Source of the DNA: Streptomyces sp. NBC_00271
Lineage (GTDB): Bacteria; Actinomycetota; Actinomycetes; Streptomycetales; Streptomycetaceae
Reading direction: 5' to 3'
Assembly: GCF_036178845.1 (NCBI RefSeq)
Contig: NZ_CP108070.1
Location: 9,610,001-9,674,000, forward strand
DNA: 64,000 bases
The position numbers and the translations under genes were made by a program. Shown piece by piece: positions 36,447-44,485 of this stretch (its first letter is position 1; every line of letters begins with the position of its first letter). The notes under the pieces were generated by a model that saw only the letters and a list, made by a program, of their open reading frames with translations, ran no database searches and was not told where the DNA came from.

Positions 36447-37226
36447 TCACGGAGACCGCCGGGACACCGCGCGCAGACCGTGGTACCAGCCGAGCACCCG
36501 GCGCTCGACCAGTCGGAAGACGACCGAGAGAAGGAAACCGAGCAGGCCCAGAACGAGGATTCCGGTCCACATGTCGGGGATCGCGAAGCTCCGCTGGAAC
36601 TGGACGATGGTGAAGCCGAGGCCGTTGCTGGCCGCGAACATCTCGCTGATGACCATCAGGATGATCCCGATGGACAGGGCCTGGCGCAGGCCCGCGAAGA
36701 TCTGCGGGCTCGCCGCGCGCAGGACCACGCTGCGCAGCCGGGCCATGCCCGTGATGCCGTACGAACGCGCCGTCTCCGCCATCACGGAGTCGACCGCCCG
36801 CACGCCCTCGACCGTGTTGAGCAGGATCGGCCAGACACAGCCGCTCGCGATCACGGCGATCTTCATCGTGTCGCCGATGCCGGCGAACAGCATGATGACG
36901 GGGACCAGGACGGGAGGCGGCAGCGCGCGCAGAAACTCCAGGACCGGCTCGCACACGGCCCGCACCCGCCGGTACGAGCCGATGACCGTGCCCAGCGCCA
37001 CGCCCACGACGGCCGCCGCCGCGTACCCGGCGAGCAGCCGCAGCACGCTGGGCACGAGGTCGGAGCGCAGCCGCTCGCTCGTCCAGACGTCCGGGAACGT
37101 CCTGAGGATCGTGCGCAGTGGCGGCCAGTACACGTTCGTACTGCCGTCGGACGCCAGCCACCAGAGCGCGACGAGCAGCGCGGGCAACGCGACGACGAAG
37201 AACAGCCGCAGCAGGAAGGGCCTCAC
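36447..37226 (-). CDS. ABC transporter permease (SsuC/TauC type)
   Basis: 259-aa permease of the nitrate/sulfonate/taurine group with about six membrane segments. The ATPase-contact loop is AETARSYGITGMARLRSVVLRAASPQIFAGLRQA. The GTG start overlaps the previous permease stop by 4 nt. It is the second of two different permeases, so the transporter is probably a heterodimer, unlike the usual SsuC homodimer. Confidence 0.88.
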   Translation of the reverse strand: MRPFLLRLFFVVALPALLVALWWLASDGSTNVYWPPLRTILRTFPDVWTSERLRSDLVPSVLRLLAGYAAAAVVGVALGTVIGSYRRVRAVCEPVLEFLRALPPPVLVPVIMLFAGIGDTMKIAVIASGCVWPILLNTVEGVRAVDSVMAETARSYGITGMARLRSVVLRAASPQIFAGLRQALSIGIILMVISEMFAASNGLGFTIVQFQRSFAIPDMWTGILVLGLLGFLLSVVFRLVERRVLGWYHGLRAVSRRSP

Positions 37227-37996
37227 ACCGCCACCTCCCCGCGCACCGACTGGTGCCAGGCCAGCGCCCTGCGCTCCACGGTACGGGCGCCCACGTTGAT
37301 GAGCAGCCCGAGCAGACCGGTGACCACCACCAGCGCGTACATGTCGGGGACCGCCTGCGAGGACTCGGCGACCGCGATACGCGCGCCCAACCCCGGCGCA
37401 CCGATGACGAGTTCGGCGGTCACGGCGAGGATGAGGGCCACCGCGGCGGCGAGCCGGACGCCCGTCATGACGTACGGGAGGGCCGTGGGCCACAGGACGT
37501 GCCGGACGCGTGCCCACGGGCCGAGGCCGTACGAGCGGGCCGTCTCCTCGGCCACCGGGTCGACGTCCTGGACGCCGTACAGGACCTGGACGAGGACCTG
37601 CCAGAACGAGGCGTAAACGACGAGGAGGAGGACGGAGCGCAGTTCGGTGCCGTAGAGCAGGACGGCGAGGGGGATCAGGGCGACGGAGGGGATCGGGCGC
37701 AGGAACTCGATCGTCGAGGCGGTGACCTCGCGCAGATACGGCACGACCGAGACGAGCAGCCCCACGACGACACCCGCGCCGATCGCGATCGCCAGGCCCA
37801 GCGCCCAGCCGGTCAGGGTGTCGCCGAGCGCCGTCCAGAAGGCGTGCTCGGTGACCTCCTGGCCGAGCGCGTCGGCGATGCGGCTGGTCGGCGGGAAGTA
37901 CGCCTCCTTGACGAGACCGAGCCGCGGCACCGCCTCGCCCAGCGCGAGGAAGGCCGCGAGCCCGGCGGCGCCCAGGGCGGCGTTCGCACCCCTCAC
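37223..37996 (-). CDS. ABC transporter permease (SsuC/TauC type)
   Basis: 257-aa permease with the loop AEETARSYGLGPWARVRHVLWPTALPYVMTGVRLA, clearly related to the next permease. The GTG start overlaps the binding-protein stop by 4 nt; a start further upstream would lie inside that gene. Together the pair forms the membrane channel. Confidence 0.88.
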   Translation of the reverse strand: MRGANAALGAAGLAAFLALGEAVPRLGLVKEAYFPPTSRIADALGQEVTEHAFWTALGDTLTGWALGLAIAIGAGVVVGLLVSVVPYLREVTASTIEFLRPIPSVALIPLAVLLYGTELRSVLLLVVYASFWQVLVQVLYGVQDVDPVAEETARSYGLGPWARVRHVLWPTALPYVMTGVRLAAAVALILAVTAELVIGAPGLGARIAVAESSQAVPDMYALVVVTGLLGLLINVGARTVERRALAWHQSVRGEVAV

Positions 37997-38964
37997 GGCA
38001 GCAGCTTGTCGAGGTCGGGCGTCGACTTGAACAGCCCGTCCTGCTCGCCCAGTTTCTCCAGCGCCTCGATCGACGCACGGTTGGGCTCGGCCGGCCACTT
38101 CGGAAGGGTGACCTGGGCCAGTGTCGCCGCCGGGATCTTCGTGTACGTGGTGACGGCCTGGCGTACCTCGTCCGGGTGGGCGTCGGCGTAGGCGAGGGAC
38201 TCCGCGGTCGCCTCCTGGAACTTCTTCACCACGTCGGGGTTCTTCTGCTCGTACTGCGTCGAGGTGAAGTACATCGCCACGGTGAGGTCCTTGGCGACGT
38301 CGACCAGGGACGAGGCGATCTCCGTGGCGCCCTGGCTCTTGACGGTGGCGAGCGCCGGCTCGACCACCATCGCGGCGTCGATCCGACCGCCGTCGAGGGC
38401 GGCGGGCATCTGGTCGAAGGCCAGCTCGACGAACTTCACCTTGGACGGGTCACCGCCCGCCTTGCGCACCGACTCGCGCACCGCCGTCTCGTTGATGTTC
38501 TTCAGCGTGTTGACCGCGACCTTCTTCCCCTCCAGTTCCTTCGCGGACTTGATCGGGCTGCCCTTCTTCACGGTGATGGCGCCGAAGTCCTTGCCCGCCA
38601 CGCCCGTCGAGGCGACCCCGTTGACGACGGCCTTCACGGGCACGTTCTGGCTCTGGGCGATCATCAGCGAGGTCATGTTGCTGAACCCGAACTGGAACTG
38701 GCCGCTGACCACTCCCGGCACGATCGCCGCGCCGCCCTGCGCGGTCGTCATGGACAGCTTCAGACCGCGCTTGCTGAAGAAGCCCTTCTGCTGACCCAGG
38801 TAGAGAGGCGCGACATCGACGATGGGGATGACCCCGACCTTGACCGTGGTGGTACCGCCGGACGACGCGTTCTTGTCCGAGGCGCCACCGCCGCCGGACG
38901 AACCGCAGGCCGACGCGGCGACCAGAAAGGATCCGACCGCGAGACCGGCGAGCAGACGACGCAT
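37993..38964 (-). CDS. NMT1/SsuA-like substrate-binding lipoprotein
   Basis: 323-aa lipoprotein: signal peptide LLAGLAVGSFLVAASAC with lipobox, then a Gly/Ser linker and a two-lobe NMT1/SsuA-type domain (VKVGVIPIVDVAPLYLGQQKGFFSKRGL; VVSGQFQFGFSNMTSLMIAQS). This family binds sulfonates, nitrate, thiamine precursors or aromatic acids. The Rieske oxygenase next door suggests an aromatic or sulfonated substrate (inference). The ATG at 38964 has GGAGGA just upstream. Confidence 0.9.
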   Translation of the reverse strand: MRRLLAGLAVGSFLVAASACGSSGGGGASDKNASSGGTTTVKVGVIPIVDVAPLYLGQQKGFFSKRGLKLSMTTAQGGAAIVPGVVSGQFQFGFSNMTSLMIAQSQNVPVKAVVNGVASTGVAGKDFGAITVKKGSPIKSAKELEGKKVAVNTLKNINETAVRESVRKAGGDPSKVKFVELAFDQMPAALDGGRIDAAMVVEPALATVKSQGATEIASSLVDVAKDLTVAMYFTSTQYEQKNPDVVKKFQEATAESLAYADAHPDEVRQAVTTYTKIPAATLAQVTLPKWPAEPNRASIEALEKLGEQDGLFKSTPDLDKLLP

Positions 38965-39031
38965 GGCTCCTCCTGTGCAGACGACATTGTTCCGACAGGC
39001 TGTGCGCGCACCGCAATGGGTGCTCAGCGGG

Positions 39032-39060
39032 AAGGTAGAGCCCTCGTACGGCGGGGTCAA
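39032..39060 (-). promoter_or_regulatory. Promoter of the ABC operon
   Basis: On the minus strand TTGACC (39060-39055) and TACCTT (39037-39032) are separated by exactly 17 bp, a good housekeeping-sigma promoter 70-100 bases before the binding-protein start. Confidence 0.65.
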
Positions 39061-39068
39061 TGGCTTTG

Positions 39069-39086
39069 GCCAACAATATTGTTGAC
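39069..39086. promoter_or_regulatory. AT-rich palindromic operator CAACAATATTGTTG
   Basis: Perfect 14-bp palindrome at 39071-39084, extending imperfectly to 18 bp. It is strongly AT-rich in a GC-rich setting and ends about 10 bp upstream of the -35 box, a position more typical of an activator than a repressor. No regulator gene is adjacent to this operon. Confidence 0.6.
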
Positions 39087-39150
39087 AGTTGGTGGGGCGA
39101 GCCCGCGCCGAGACGGGCCCGCGCCGAGGCGGCCTGCAGAGCCCCGCGGC

Positions 39151-40086
39151 TCACAGGTCCAGCACGAGCCGCTTCCCGAGGCACCGGGAGACGCAGATCA
39201 GCATGGTCTCGCCCGCCTCCCGCTCCTCGTCCGTGAGCACCGAGTCCCGGTGGTCCGGGGTCCCTTCGAGGACATCCGTCTCGCAGGTCCCGCAGGTGCC
39301 CTCGGTGCAGGAGAAGAGCACCTCGACGCCCGCTCCGCGCACGGTGTCGAGCACGGAGGCATCCGCGGGGACGGTCAGCGTGCGCCCGCTGCGCGCGAGC
39401 TCCACCTCGAACTCGCCGTCCCCGCCCGTCTCCTGAACCTTCGGCCGGAATCGCTCGACGCGCAGCAGCCCGGCGGGGCAACGCGCCTCCACCGCGTCCA
39501 GCAGCGGGCCGGGACCGCAGCAGTAGACGAGCGTACCCTCGGGGACCCCGGTCAGGACGGAGTCGAGGTCCAGCAGTCCGCACTCGTCCTGCGGAGCGAT
39601 CGTCACCCGGTCCCCGTACCGCTCCAACTCCCCGGTGAACGCCATGGAGTCGCGTGTCCGTCCGCCGTACAGCAGCGTCCACTCGGCGCCCGCCGCCTGC
39701 GCCGCGGCGAGCATCGGCAGGATCGGGGTGATGCCGATGCCGCCCGCGACGAAGCGGTAGCGGGCGGCGGGCGCGAGCGCGAAGTGGTTGCGCGGGCCGC
39801 GGACCCGGACCTTGTCGCCCGCGCCCAACTGCTCGTGCACGTACGAGGATCCGCCGCGCCCGTCCGGTTCCCGCAGCACCGCGATCCGCCACGCCCGACG
39901 GTCGGCGGGATCCCCGCACAGCGAGTACTGCCGCTCGAGGCCGGCCCCGAGCACGACGTCGACGTGGGCGCCCGGCTCCCAGACGGGGAGTTCCTCGCCG
40001 AGCGGGTGGCGCAGGGTGAGGGAGAGCACGCCATCGGCGACGAACTCCCGCTCCGCCACGGCGAGTTCGGTCTCGTAGGAGCTCAT
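39151..40086 (-). CDS. Oxygenase reductase, VanB/PDR type (FMN, NAD, 2Fe-2S)
   Basis: 311-aa electron-transfer partner of the Rieske oxygenase. Flavin and NAD domains (EPGAHVDVVLGAGLERQYSL; FALAPAARYRFVAGGIGITPILPMLAAAQ; LVYCCGPGPLLDAV) precede a C-terminal plant-type ferredoxin domain (LFSCTEGTCGTCETDVLEG, later CVSRCLG). The ATG at 40086 overlaps the preceding small gene's stop (ATGA). It transfers electrons from NADH to the oxygenase. Confidence 0.92.
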   Translation of the reverse strand: MSSYETELAVAEREFVADGVLSLTLRHPLGEELPVWEPGAHVDVVLGAGLERQYSLCGDPADRRAWRIAVLREPDGRGGSSYVHEQLGAGDKVRVRGPRNHFALAPAARYRFVAGGIGITPILPMLAAAQAAGAEWTLLYGGRTRDSMAFTGELERYGDRVTIAPQDECGLLDLDSVLTGVPEGTLVYCCGPGPLLDAVEARCPAGLLRVERFRPKVQETGGDGEFEVELARSGRTLTVPADASVLDTVRGAGVEVLFSCTEGTCGTCETDVLEGTPDHRDSVLTDEEREAGETMLICVSRCLGKRLVLDL

Positions 40087-40274
40087 GAACCCAGCCCCCG
40101 TGACTCCTGCGGCCCATGTCCCTCGGGGTGGCCGAGCATCCACTCCCACATCTCGATCGGGTCCTGGGCGCTCTGCTCGGCGCCGCAGTGGCAGGTGCCG
40201 TGCAGCACATCGGTGCCCGGGATCCAGTCGATGCGGTAGATCTCGCGGGTCGCGAAGCGGGGAGGCGTGGTCAC
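40083..40274 (-). CDS. 63-aa cysteine-containing protein between oxygenase and reductase genes
   Basis: Short protein with a central GTCHCGAEQ motif and the helical stretch DPIEMWEWMLGHPEGH. It is linked by 4-nt overlaps to both neighbours: GTG start in the Rieske stop, TGA in the reductase ATG. Such tight coupling argues that it is a real gene. I do not recognise the family. The CHC motif could bind metal, and a role as a small accessory of the oxygenase is a guess. Confidence 0.7.
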   Translation of the reverse strand: MTTPPRFATREIYRIDWIPGTDVLHGTCHCGAEQSAQDPIEMWEWMLGHPEGHGPQESRGLGS

Positions 40275-41335
40275 AGCACCTTCTCCATCGGCTTGTCGCC
40301 CTCCTCGACCAGGCGGGCGAGGATGCGGCGGGCCGCGAGACCGCCGGTGTCGATGTTGATGCTCAGCTCCTGGTAGCCCGTCCGCTCGGTGCCGAGGGTC
40401 TTCTGCAGCAGGTTGAGCGCGTCGACGTCCTGCATCACCACGGTGTGGTTGAAGTCCCGCAGGAACGTGGTGACTTCCTCGTCGTCCTTCGCGAAGTCCC
40501 GGGAGACCGCCCAGAAGTCGTACACATGGCCGTCGCTCGACGGGGTGATCGCGTAGGTGATCTCGGTGTGGAAGCCGTTCGGGTCGCTGCCGTCCGCCTC
40601 GGGCAGCACCCCGACCGGGGCGATCCGGCTGTGCAGCAGATACAGGCACGGCGCGTGGTACTCGATGTCCTGCCAGCGGGTGATCCGGCCCTCGATGCCG
40701 GTCGAACGGGCGTAGAACGGCGGACACTCGGCGTCGTCCATGTGCCGGCTGACCCGCACGATGCCCGCGCCCTCGTCGACCTCGGTGGTGATCGGCGTCT
40801 CGGCGACCTCGGGGGTGCCGATGTAACCGCCGTGCAGATACGTCTCGTGCGAGAGGTCGAGCAGATTGTCGACCAGAAGCCCGTAGTCGGCGTCGATCGG
40901 CTCCATACCGCACACGGTGGTCCAGTCCGGCGAGTCCATGTGCCGGGCGCGGGGGACGTTGTCCGGGTCGGCGAGCGCCGGGTCGCCGACCCAGACCCAG
41001 ACGAACGAGTCCTGCTCGACGACGGGGTACGAGGCGACCCGGGCCGTGCGCGGTATGCGTTTCTGCCCCGGCACGTACACACAGCTGCCGGTCGTGTCGT
41101 ACGTGAACCCGTGGTAACCGCACACGATCCGGTCGCCGTCGAGCCGGCTCTCCGAGAGCGGGAAGCGGCGGTGCACACACCGGTCCGCCAGCGCGACGGC
41201 CGTCCCGTCGTCCTCCGTCCGGTAGAAGACGAGCGGTTCACCGAGAATCGTCCGCCCGAGCAACTCCCGCCCGACCTCGTGCGAGTAGGCGGCTACGTAC
41301 CACTGGTTCCTGGCGAAGGCGGTCATGTGAGGCAT
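40271..41335 (-). CDS. Rieske non-heme iron oxygenase, VanA-like
   Basis: 354-aa oxygenase component. The Rieske cluster ligands are C53, H55, C72 and H75 (DRCVHRRFPLSE, VCGYHGFTY). The mononuclear iron site shows LLDLSHETYLHGG and a later aspartate in VVMQDVDALN. The layout is that of vanillate O-demethylase and related phthalate-family enzymes, which demethylate or hydroxylate aromatic acids. Substrate unproven. Its first codons contain one copy of a 25-bp direct repeat found again at 43651. Confidence 0.9.
   Translation of the reverse strand: MPHMTAFARNQWYVAAYSHEVGRELLGRTILGEPLVFYRTEDDGTAVALADRCVHRRFPLSESRLDGDRIVCGYHGFTYDTTGSCVYVPGQKRIPRTARVASYPVVEQDSFVWVWVGDPALADPDNVPRARHMDSPDWTTVCGMEPIDADYGLLVDNLLDLSHETYLHGGYIGTPEVAETPITTEVDEGAGIVRVSRHMDDAECPPFYARSTGIEGRITRWQDIEYHAPCLYLLHSRIAPVGVLPEADGSDPNGFHTEITYAITPSSDGHVYDFWAVSRDFAKDDEEVTTFLRDFNHTVVMQDVDALNLLQKTLGTERTGYQELSINIDTGGLAARRILARLVEEGDKPMEKVL
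41300..41324. repeat. 25-bp direct repeat, copy 1 (inside the Rieske gene start)
   Basis: Identical in all 25 bases to 43651-43675 and in the same orientation. The shared sequence begins CCACTGGTTCCTGGCGAAGG and, on the minus strand, encodes TAFARNQW of the Rieske protein. Confidence 0.9.
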
Positions 41336-41478
41336 GGCGTTCCCGTCCGTGTCGGCGGGGCGCCGTCGCCCCGCGTGCCGTGGTGGGAACAGAGTCGTGA
41401 TGCGCGCGGTGGCTCGGCAAGGCGGCTTCTGTCAGGCGGAAGGGCTTCCGTGAAGAGGCGGTTCAGGGCGAGCTCCCG

Positions 41479-42375
41479 CTACGCGCGCTGTTCGCCGCCG
41501 GCGGCCGCGGTGTCCGGTTGGCCGTCCTGGTCGAGGGTGGCGGCCCAGCTGGCGAGGAGTTTGAGGCTGTCGTGGGACGGGGTGCCGGGCTCGGCGCTGA
41601 GGGCGGTGAGGGTGAGGCCGGGGTCGGTGGGGATGGGCATGGCCTCGAAGGGGAGGGAGAGTTCGCCGACCGCGGGGTGGTGGAAGTGCTTGACGCCGGT
41701 CTGGTGCAGTCGCACGTCGTGGGCGGCCCACAGCGTGCGGAACTTCTCGCTGCGGGTGGAGAGTTCACCGACGAGGTCGGTCAAGTCCCGGTTGTACGGG
41801 TCGCGTCCCGCTTCGGTGCGCAGCAGTGCCACCGCTCCGGCCGCCTGGAACTCCAGATGGGGCAGGAAGTCGGCCGCACCGGGGTTGAGGAACTCGTACC
41901 GGGCGAGGTTCACGGGCCGGGCCGGGTCGGCGAACACCGGGTCGTAAAGGGCGCGGCCGAGCCGGTTGGTGGCGAGGATGTCGAGGCGGCCGTTGCGGAT
42001 GAAGGCCGGTGCCTCGGTCATCGCGTCGAGCAGGTGCTGAAGACTGCGGCGGATGGGCTGCGAGGGCCGGCGGCGGGGTGCGCGGCGGGTGCTGTTGGCG
42101 GTGCGGGCCAGGTCGTCGAGGTGGGCGCGCTCGGCCTCGTCGAGTTGGAGGGCGCGGGCGAGCGAGTCGAGGACGGTTTCCGAGACGCCGGAGAGGTTGC
42201 CGCGCTCCAGGCGGGCGTAGTACTCGGCGCTGACGCCGGCGAGCAGCGCGACTTCTTCCCTGCGCAGCCCCTTGACGCGCCGGTTGCCGGTGTAGGCGGG
42301 CAGCCCCGCCTGCTGTGGCGTGATCTTGGCGCGGCGGCTGGTCAGGAACTCGCGTACCTCGCTTCGGTTGTCCAT
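41479..42375 (-). CDS. Helix-turn-helix regulator with MmyB ligand-binding domain
   Basis: 298-aa regulator. The N-terminal helix-turn-helix (RREEVALLAGVSAEYYARLERGNLSGVSETVLDSLARAL) is followed by the MmyB domain (APAFIRNGRLDILATNRLGRALYDPVF; RSEKFRTLWAAHDVRLHQTGVKHFHHPAVG). Members of this group usually control the divergent neighbour, here the CMD and cupin genes. The ATG at 42375 is chosen by domain alignment; the frame runs upstream through basic, low-complexity residues. Confidence 0.88.
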   Translation of the reverse strand: MDNRSEVREFLTSRRAKITPQQAGLPAYTGNRRVKGLRREEVALLAGVSAEYYARLERGNLSGVSETVLDSLARALQLDEAERAHLDDLARTANSTRRAPRRRPSQPIRRSLQHLLDAMTEAPAFIRNGRLDILATNRLGRALYDPVFADPARPVNLARYEFLNPGAADFLPHLEFQAAGAVALLRTEAGRDPYNRDLTDLVGELSTRSEKFRTLWAAHDVRLHQTGVKHFHHPAVGELSLPFEAMPIPTDPGLTLTALSAEPGTPSHDSLKLLASWAATLDQDGQPDTAAAGGEQRA

Positions 42376-42595
42376 GGCTTCGAGGCTACGTCGGCTTCCT
42401 CGGTGGTGTCTCCGGCGGTGTCTCCGGCGGTGGGGTGTACTGCCAGTACATGTATCAACGAGTTCTTCCACGCGCGTGTGACCTGCGGTTCCATCGGTTG
42501 TGGCGCAGGCTGCGCCGGCGCAGCCCCGCTTGCCGCGGGCCGATGAACGCCACCGAGACGCGTGGACATGTGGACACGTGGAAAGGACGCGAACG

Positions 42596-42922
42596 ATGAC
42601 GGAGAAGACCACCCAGCCGGGTCCGCGGGAGCTGTTCGGGGACGTCGCTCCCGCGCTGGCCGCCTACAGCGAGGACGTGCTGTTCGGGCAGGCGTGGAAG
42701 AGCCCGGAGCTGTCGCCGAGGGATCGCAGTCTGGTGACCGTGGCCAGCCTCATCACCAGCGGCAGCAGCGAGCAGCTCACCTTCCACCTCCCCTTGGCCC
42801 AGCAGAACGGCGTGACGGAGGCGGAACTCATCGAGACGATCACCCACATGGCGTTCTACGCCGGCTGGCCCAAGGCGATGTCCGCCCTGACCGTGGCCCG
42901 GGCAGTGTTCCGCGCGGCCTGA
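42596..42922 (+). CDS. Carboxymuconolactone decarboxylase (CMD) family protein
   Basis: 108-aa CMD-fold protein: LSPRDRSLVTVASLITSGSSEQL and LIETITHMAFYAGWPKAMSAL. No AhpD-type CxxC is present, so a redox role is unlikely. It is probably a small decarboxylase or isomerase-like protein. The ATG at 42596 follows GAAAGGA. With the cupin it forms a pair often found beside MmyB-type regulators. Confidence 0.87.
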   Translation: MTEKTTQPGPRELFGDVAPALAAYSEDVLFGQAWKSPELSPRDRSLVTVASLITSGSSEQLTFHLPLAQQNGVTEAELIETITHMAFYAGWPKAMSALTVARAVFRAA

Positions 42923-43004
42923 CCCCGTCCCACCTGCGGGACCTCGTTCTCATCACCCACTCACGGCCGCCCTGCGACGGCCGACGCAAGGAGTACGTAC
43001 CACC

Positions 43005-43412
43005 ATGGAGATCCTCAAGAAGCCCGCGACCATGAAGCTGCCCGCCCAGTGGTTCACCGGCGACGCCTGGGCGGACGTGATCCACCGGGGCGAGGAGCCC
43101 TCCCGGGCGCGGGCCAACATGGTCCGCTTCGCTCCCGGTGCCCGCACCGCCTGGCACAGCCACGGCCTGGGCCAGACCCTGCACGTCGTGTCCGGAGTCG
43201 CCCTGATCGGCACCCGCGACGGCGTGATCATCGAGGCCCACCCGGGCGACACCATCGGTTGCCCTCCGGGTGAGGAGCACTGGCACGGCGCGCCCCCGGA
43301 CCAGTTCATGGAGCACATCGCGCTGTGGGAGGGCGACGAGGTCAACTGGCTGGAGCATGTCACCGACGCCGAGTACGGCGGCCCGCGCACCGGCACCCGT
43401 ACCTCGCACTGA
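43005..43412 (+). CDS. Cupin-domain protein
   Basis: 135-aa single-cupin protein. Metal ligands are seen in TAWHSHGLGQTLHV (HxH and a later H) and in GEEHWHGAPP. It is 82 bases after the CMD gene in the same direction. Small cupins of this type (with RANMVRFAPGARTAWH) are thought to be dioxygenase- or isomerase-like; the substrate is unknown. Confidence 0.88.
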   Translation: MEILKKPATMKLPAQWFTGDAWADVIHRGEEPSRARANMVRFAPGARTAWHSHGLGQTLHVVSGVALIGTRDGVIIEAHPGDTIGCPPGEEHWHGAPPDQFMEHIALWEGDEVNWLEHVTDAEYGGPRTGTRTSH

Positions 43413-43628
43413 TCACCGCCGCCAGGACGAGCCGGAGCTCATGGCCATGTGCGGCGACATGGGTGTGGGACTGGTGCCCTACTCCCCGAACGGCAAGGGC
43501 CGCCTCGCCCGCCCCGTCGGCGAGCAGAGCACCAGCAGGCCGTGGACGCGCTCGACCTTCAGCTCTCGGACGAGGAAGTGGCAGCGCTGCAGGCGCCGTA
43601 CACCAACGCCGGGCCTTCCTGGTTCTGA
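43411..43628 (+). pseudogene. Aldo/keto reductase fragment, deleted and frameshifted
   Basis: One frame gives DEPELMAMCGDMGVGLVPYSP followed by NGKGRLARP, the typical late part of aldo/keto reductases. After GEQ the match jumps to another frame, where QQAVDALDLQLSDEEVAAL...GPSWF and a stop (43533-43628) give the family's C-terminus. The catalytic N-terminal two-thirds and about 100 internal residues are missing. It is a dead remnant, adjacent to a short GATCACGGG repeat and the second 25-bp repeat. Confidence 0.75.
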
Positions 43629-43650
43629 TCACGGGATCACGGGATCACGG
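43627..43650. repeat. Short GATCACGGG tandem repeat
   Basis: Nearly three copies of a 9-bp unit directly after the aldo/keto reductase remnant and abutting the 25-bp repeat, suggesting a rearrangement scar. Confidence 0.6.
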
Positions 43651-43675
43651 CCACTGGTTCCTGGCGAAGGCGGTC
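43651..43675. repeat. 25-bp direct repeat, copy 2
   Basis: Exact copy of 41300-41324, lying between the aldo/keto reductase remnant and the next gene. It is not part of a recognisable gene here. The match stops abruptly on both sides. Confidence 0.9.
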
Positions 43676-43682
43676 CCGGTGT

Positions 43683-43994
43683 TCAGAGCGTTGGTCCGAG
43701 GAAGCCGTTCGGTTGTTCCGGTCGGTTCGGTCGGTGGGGGAGCAGGGTGGCCCTCAGGTCGTTCTCGGTGATCTGGTCGGCGGGGCGGAGGAGTGTCCAG
43801 CGGTGGGCCTCGCCTTCCATCGGCACCACGGCGACGACGGTTTCCAGCGGTGGGCAGCCGGGTTCGCTGCAGGCGAGTTGGCGGACTATGACGGCGGTGT
43901 CGTTGTCCAGGCCGAGCAGCGCGCGCACGGCATCCTTCAGTTCGCGGAGGTGCGGGCTCGGCCCGGCGGTTCCTGGGCGCGGTTCCAGGTGCAT
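43683..43994 (-). CDS. Conserved-looking hypothetical protein (103 aa)
   Basis: Small soluble protein: LRELKDAVRALLGLDNDTAVIVRQLACSEPGCPPLETVVAVVP, then HRWTLLRPADQITENDLRATLLP. The CSEPGCPP segment and RWT core look conserved, but the function is not known to me. AAGGAG precedes the ATG at 43994. It follows the membrane-protein gene by 50 bases and is probably the last gene of the cupredoxin operon. Confidence 0.65.
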   Translation of the reverse strand: MHLEPRPGTAGPSPHLRELKDAVRALLGLDNDTAVIVRQLACSEPGCPPLETVVAVVPMEGEAHRWTLLRPADQITENDLRATLLPHRPNRPEQPNGFLGPTL

Positions 43995-44044
43995 GGGGGT
44001 ACTCCTTGGTTCTGGGCCGTCCTGAGCGGCCTGGGCGTGGTGGT

Positions 44045-44485
44045 TCAGTGGGTGGCCCGCTCCCGGAGAGGTGTCCTGACGGGTGTCCGGGCGGCGCGCT
44101 GTTGTCTTGTCACGGTCATCTGCCAGATCGAGAGGAGCAGCAGCGTGCCGGTTTCGGTGAGGAGGCTGAGGAGGGCTTGTGGGGCAGGCTGCAGGCCGTG
44201 TTCGGTGAATCCGAAGACGCCCACGGTGCGTGAGGCGATGAAGCCGGCGAGGGCGCCGAGCGTGACGCCGGCTGCGGCGGCCCTCAGAAGCAGGGGTGGT
44301 GTTCCCACCAGCAGCAGGGCGGCGAGGGCGAAGGAGGCACTGGCCTGGAGCAGGAACAGGGGGCCGATGACGTGGATGAAGCGGTACTCGTCGACGTAGA
44401 GATGGGCGTGTATGTATCCGCCGGCGGCGAGGGTGGCGGCGCTCGCCGATCGCAGGGTGGGGACGAGGAGTCTTTGGATGTTCAT
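44045..44485 (-). CDS. Four-helix integral membrane protein
   Basis: 146-aa protein with about four hydrophobic segments (LRSASAATLAAGGYIHAHLY, FALAALLLVGTPPLLLRAAAAG and two more) and an arginine-rich tail. A histidine pair occurs in YIHAHLY. The ATG overlaps the metallophosphoesterase stop by 4 nt. The family is not recognised; it may anchor or assist the exported partners. Confidence 0.75.
   Translation of the reverse strand: MNIQRLLVPTLRSASAATLAAGGYIHAHLYVDEYRFIHVIGPLFLLQASASFALAALLLVGTPPLLLRAAAAGVTLGALAGFIASRTVGVFGFTEHGLQPAPQALLSLLTETGTLLLLSIWQMTVTRQQRAARTPVRTPLRERATH

Noticed and set aside
41300..43675. Integrase-type att sites for the 25-bp repeats
   Set aside because: No integrase, excisionase or tRNA gene lies in or beside the block, so site-specific integration is not supported beyond the repeats.
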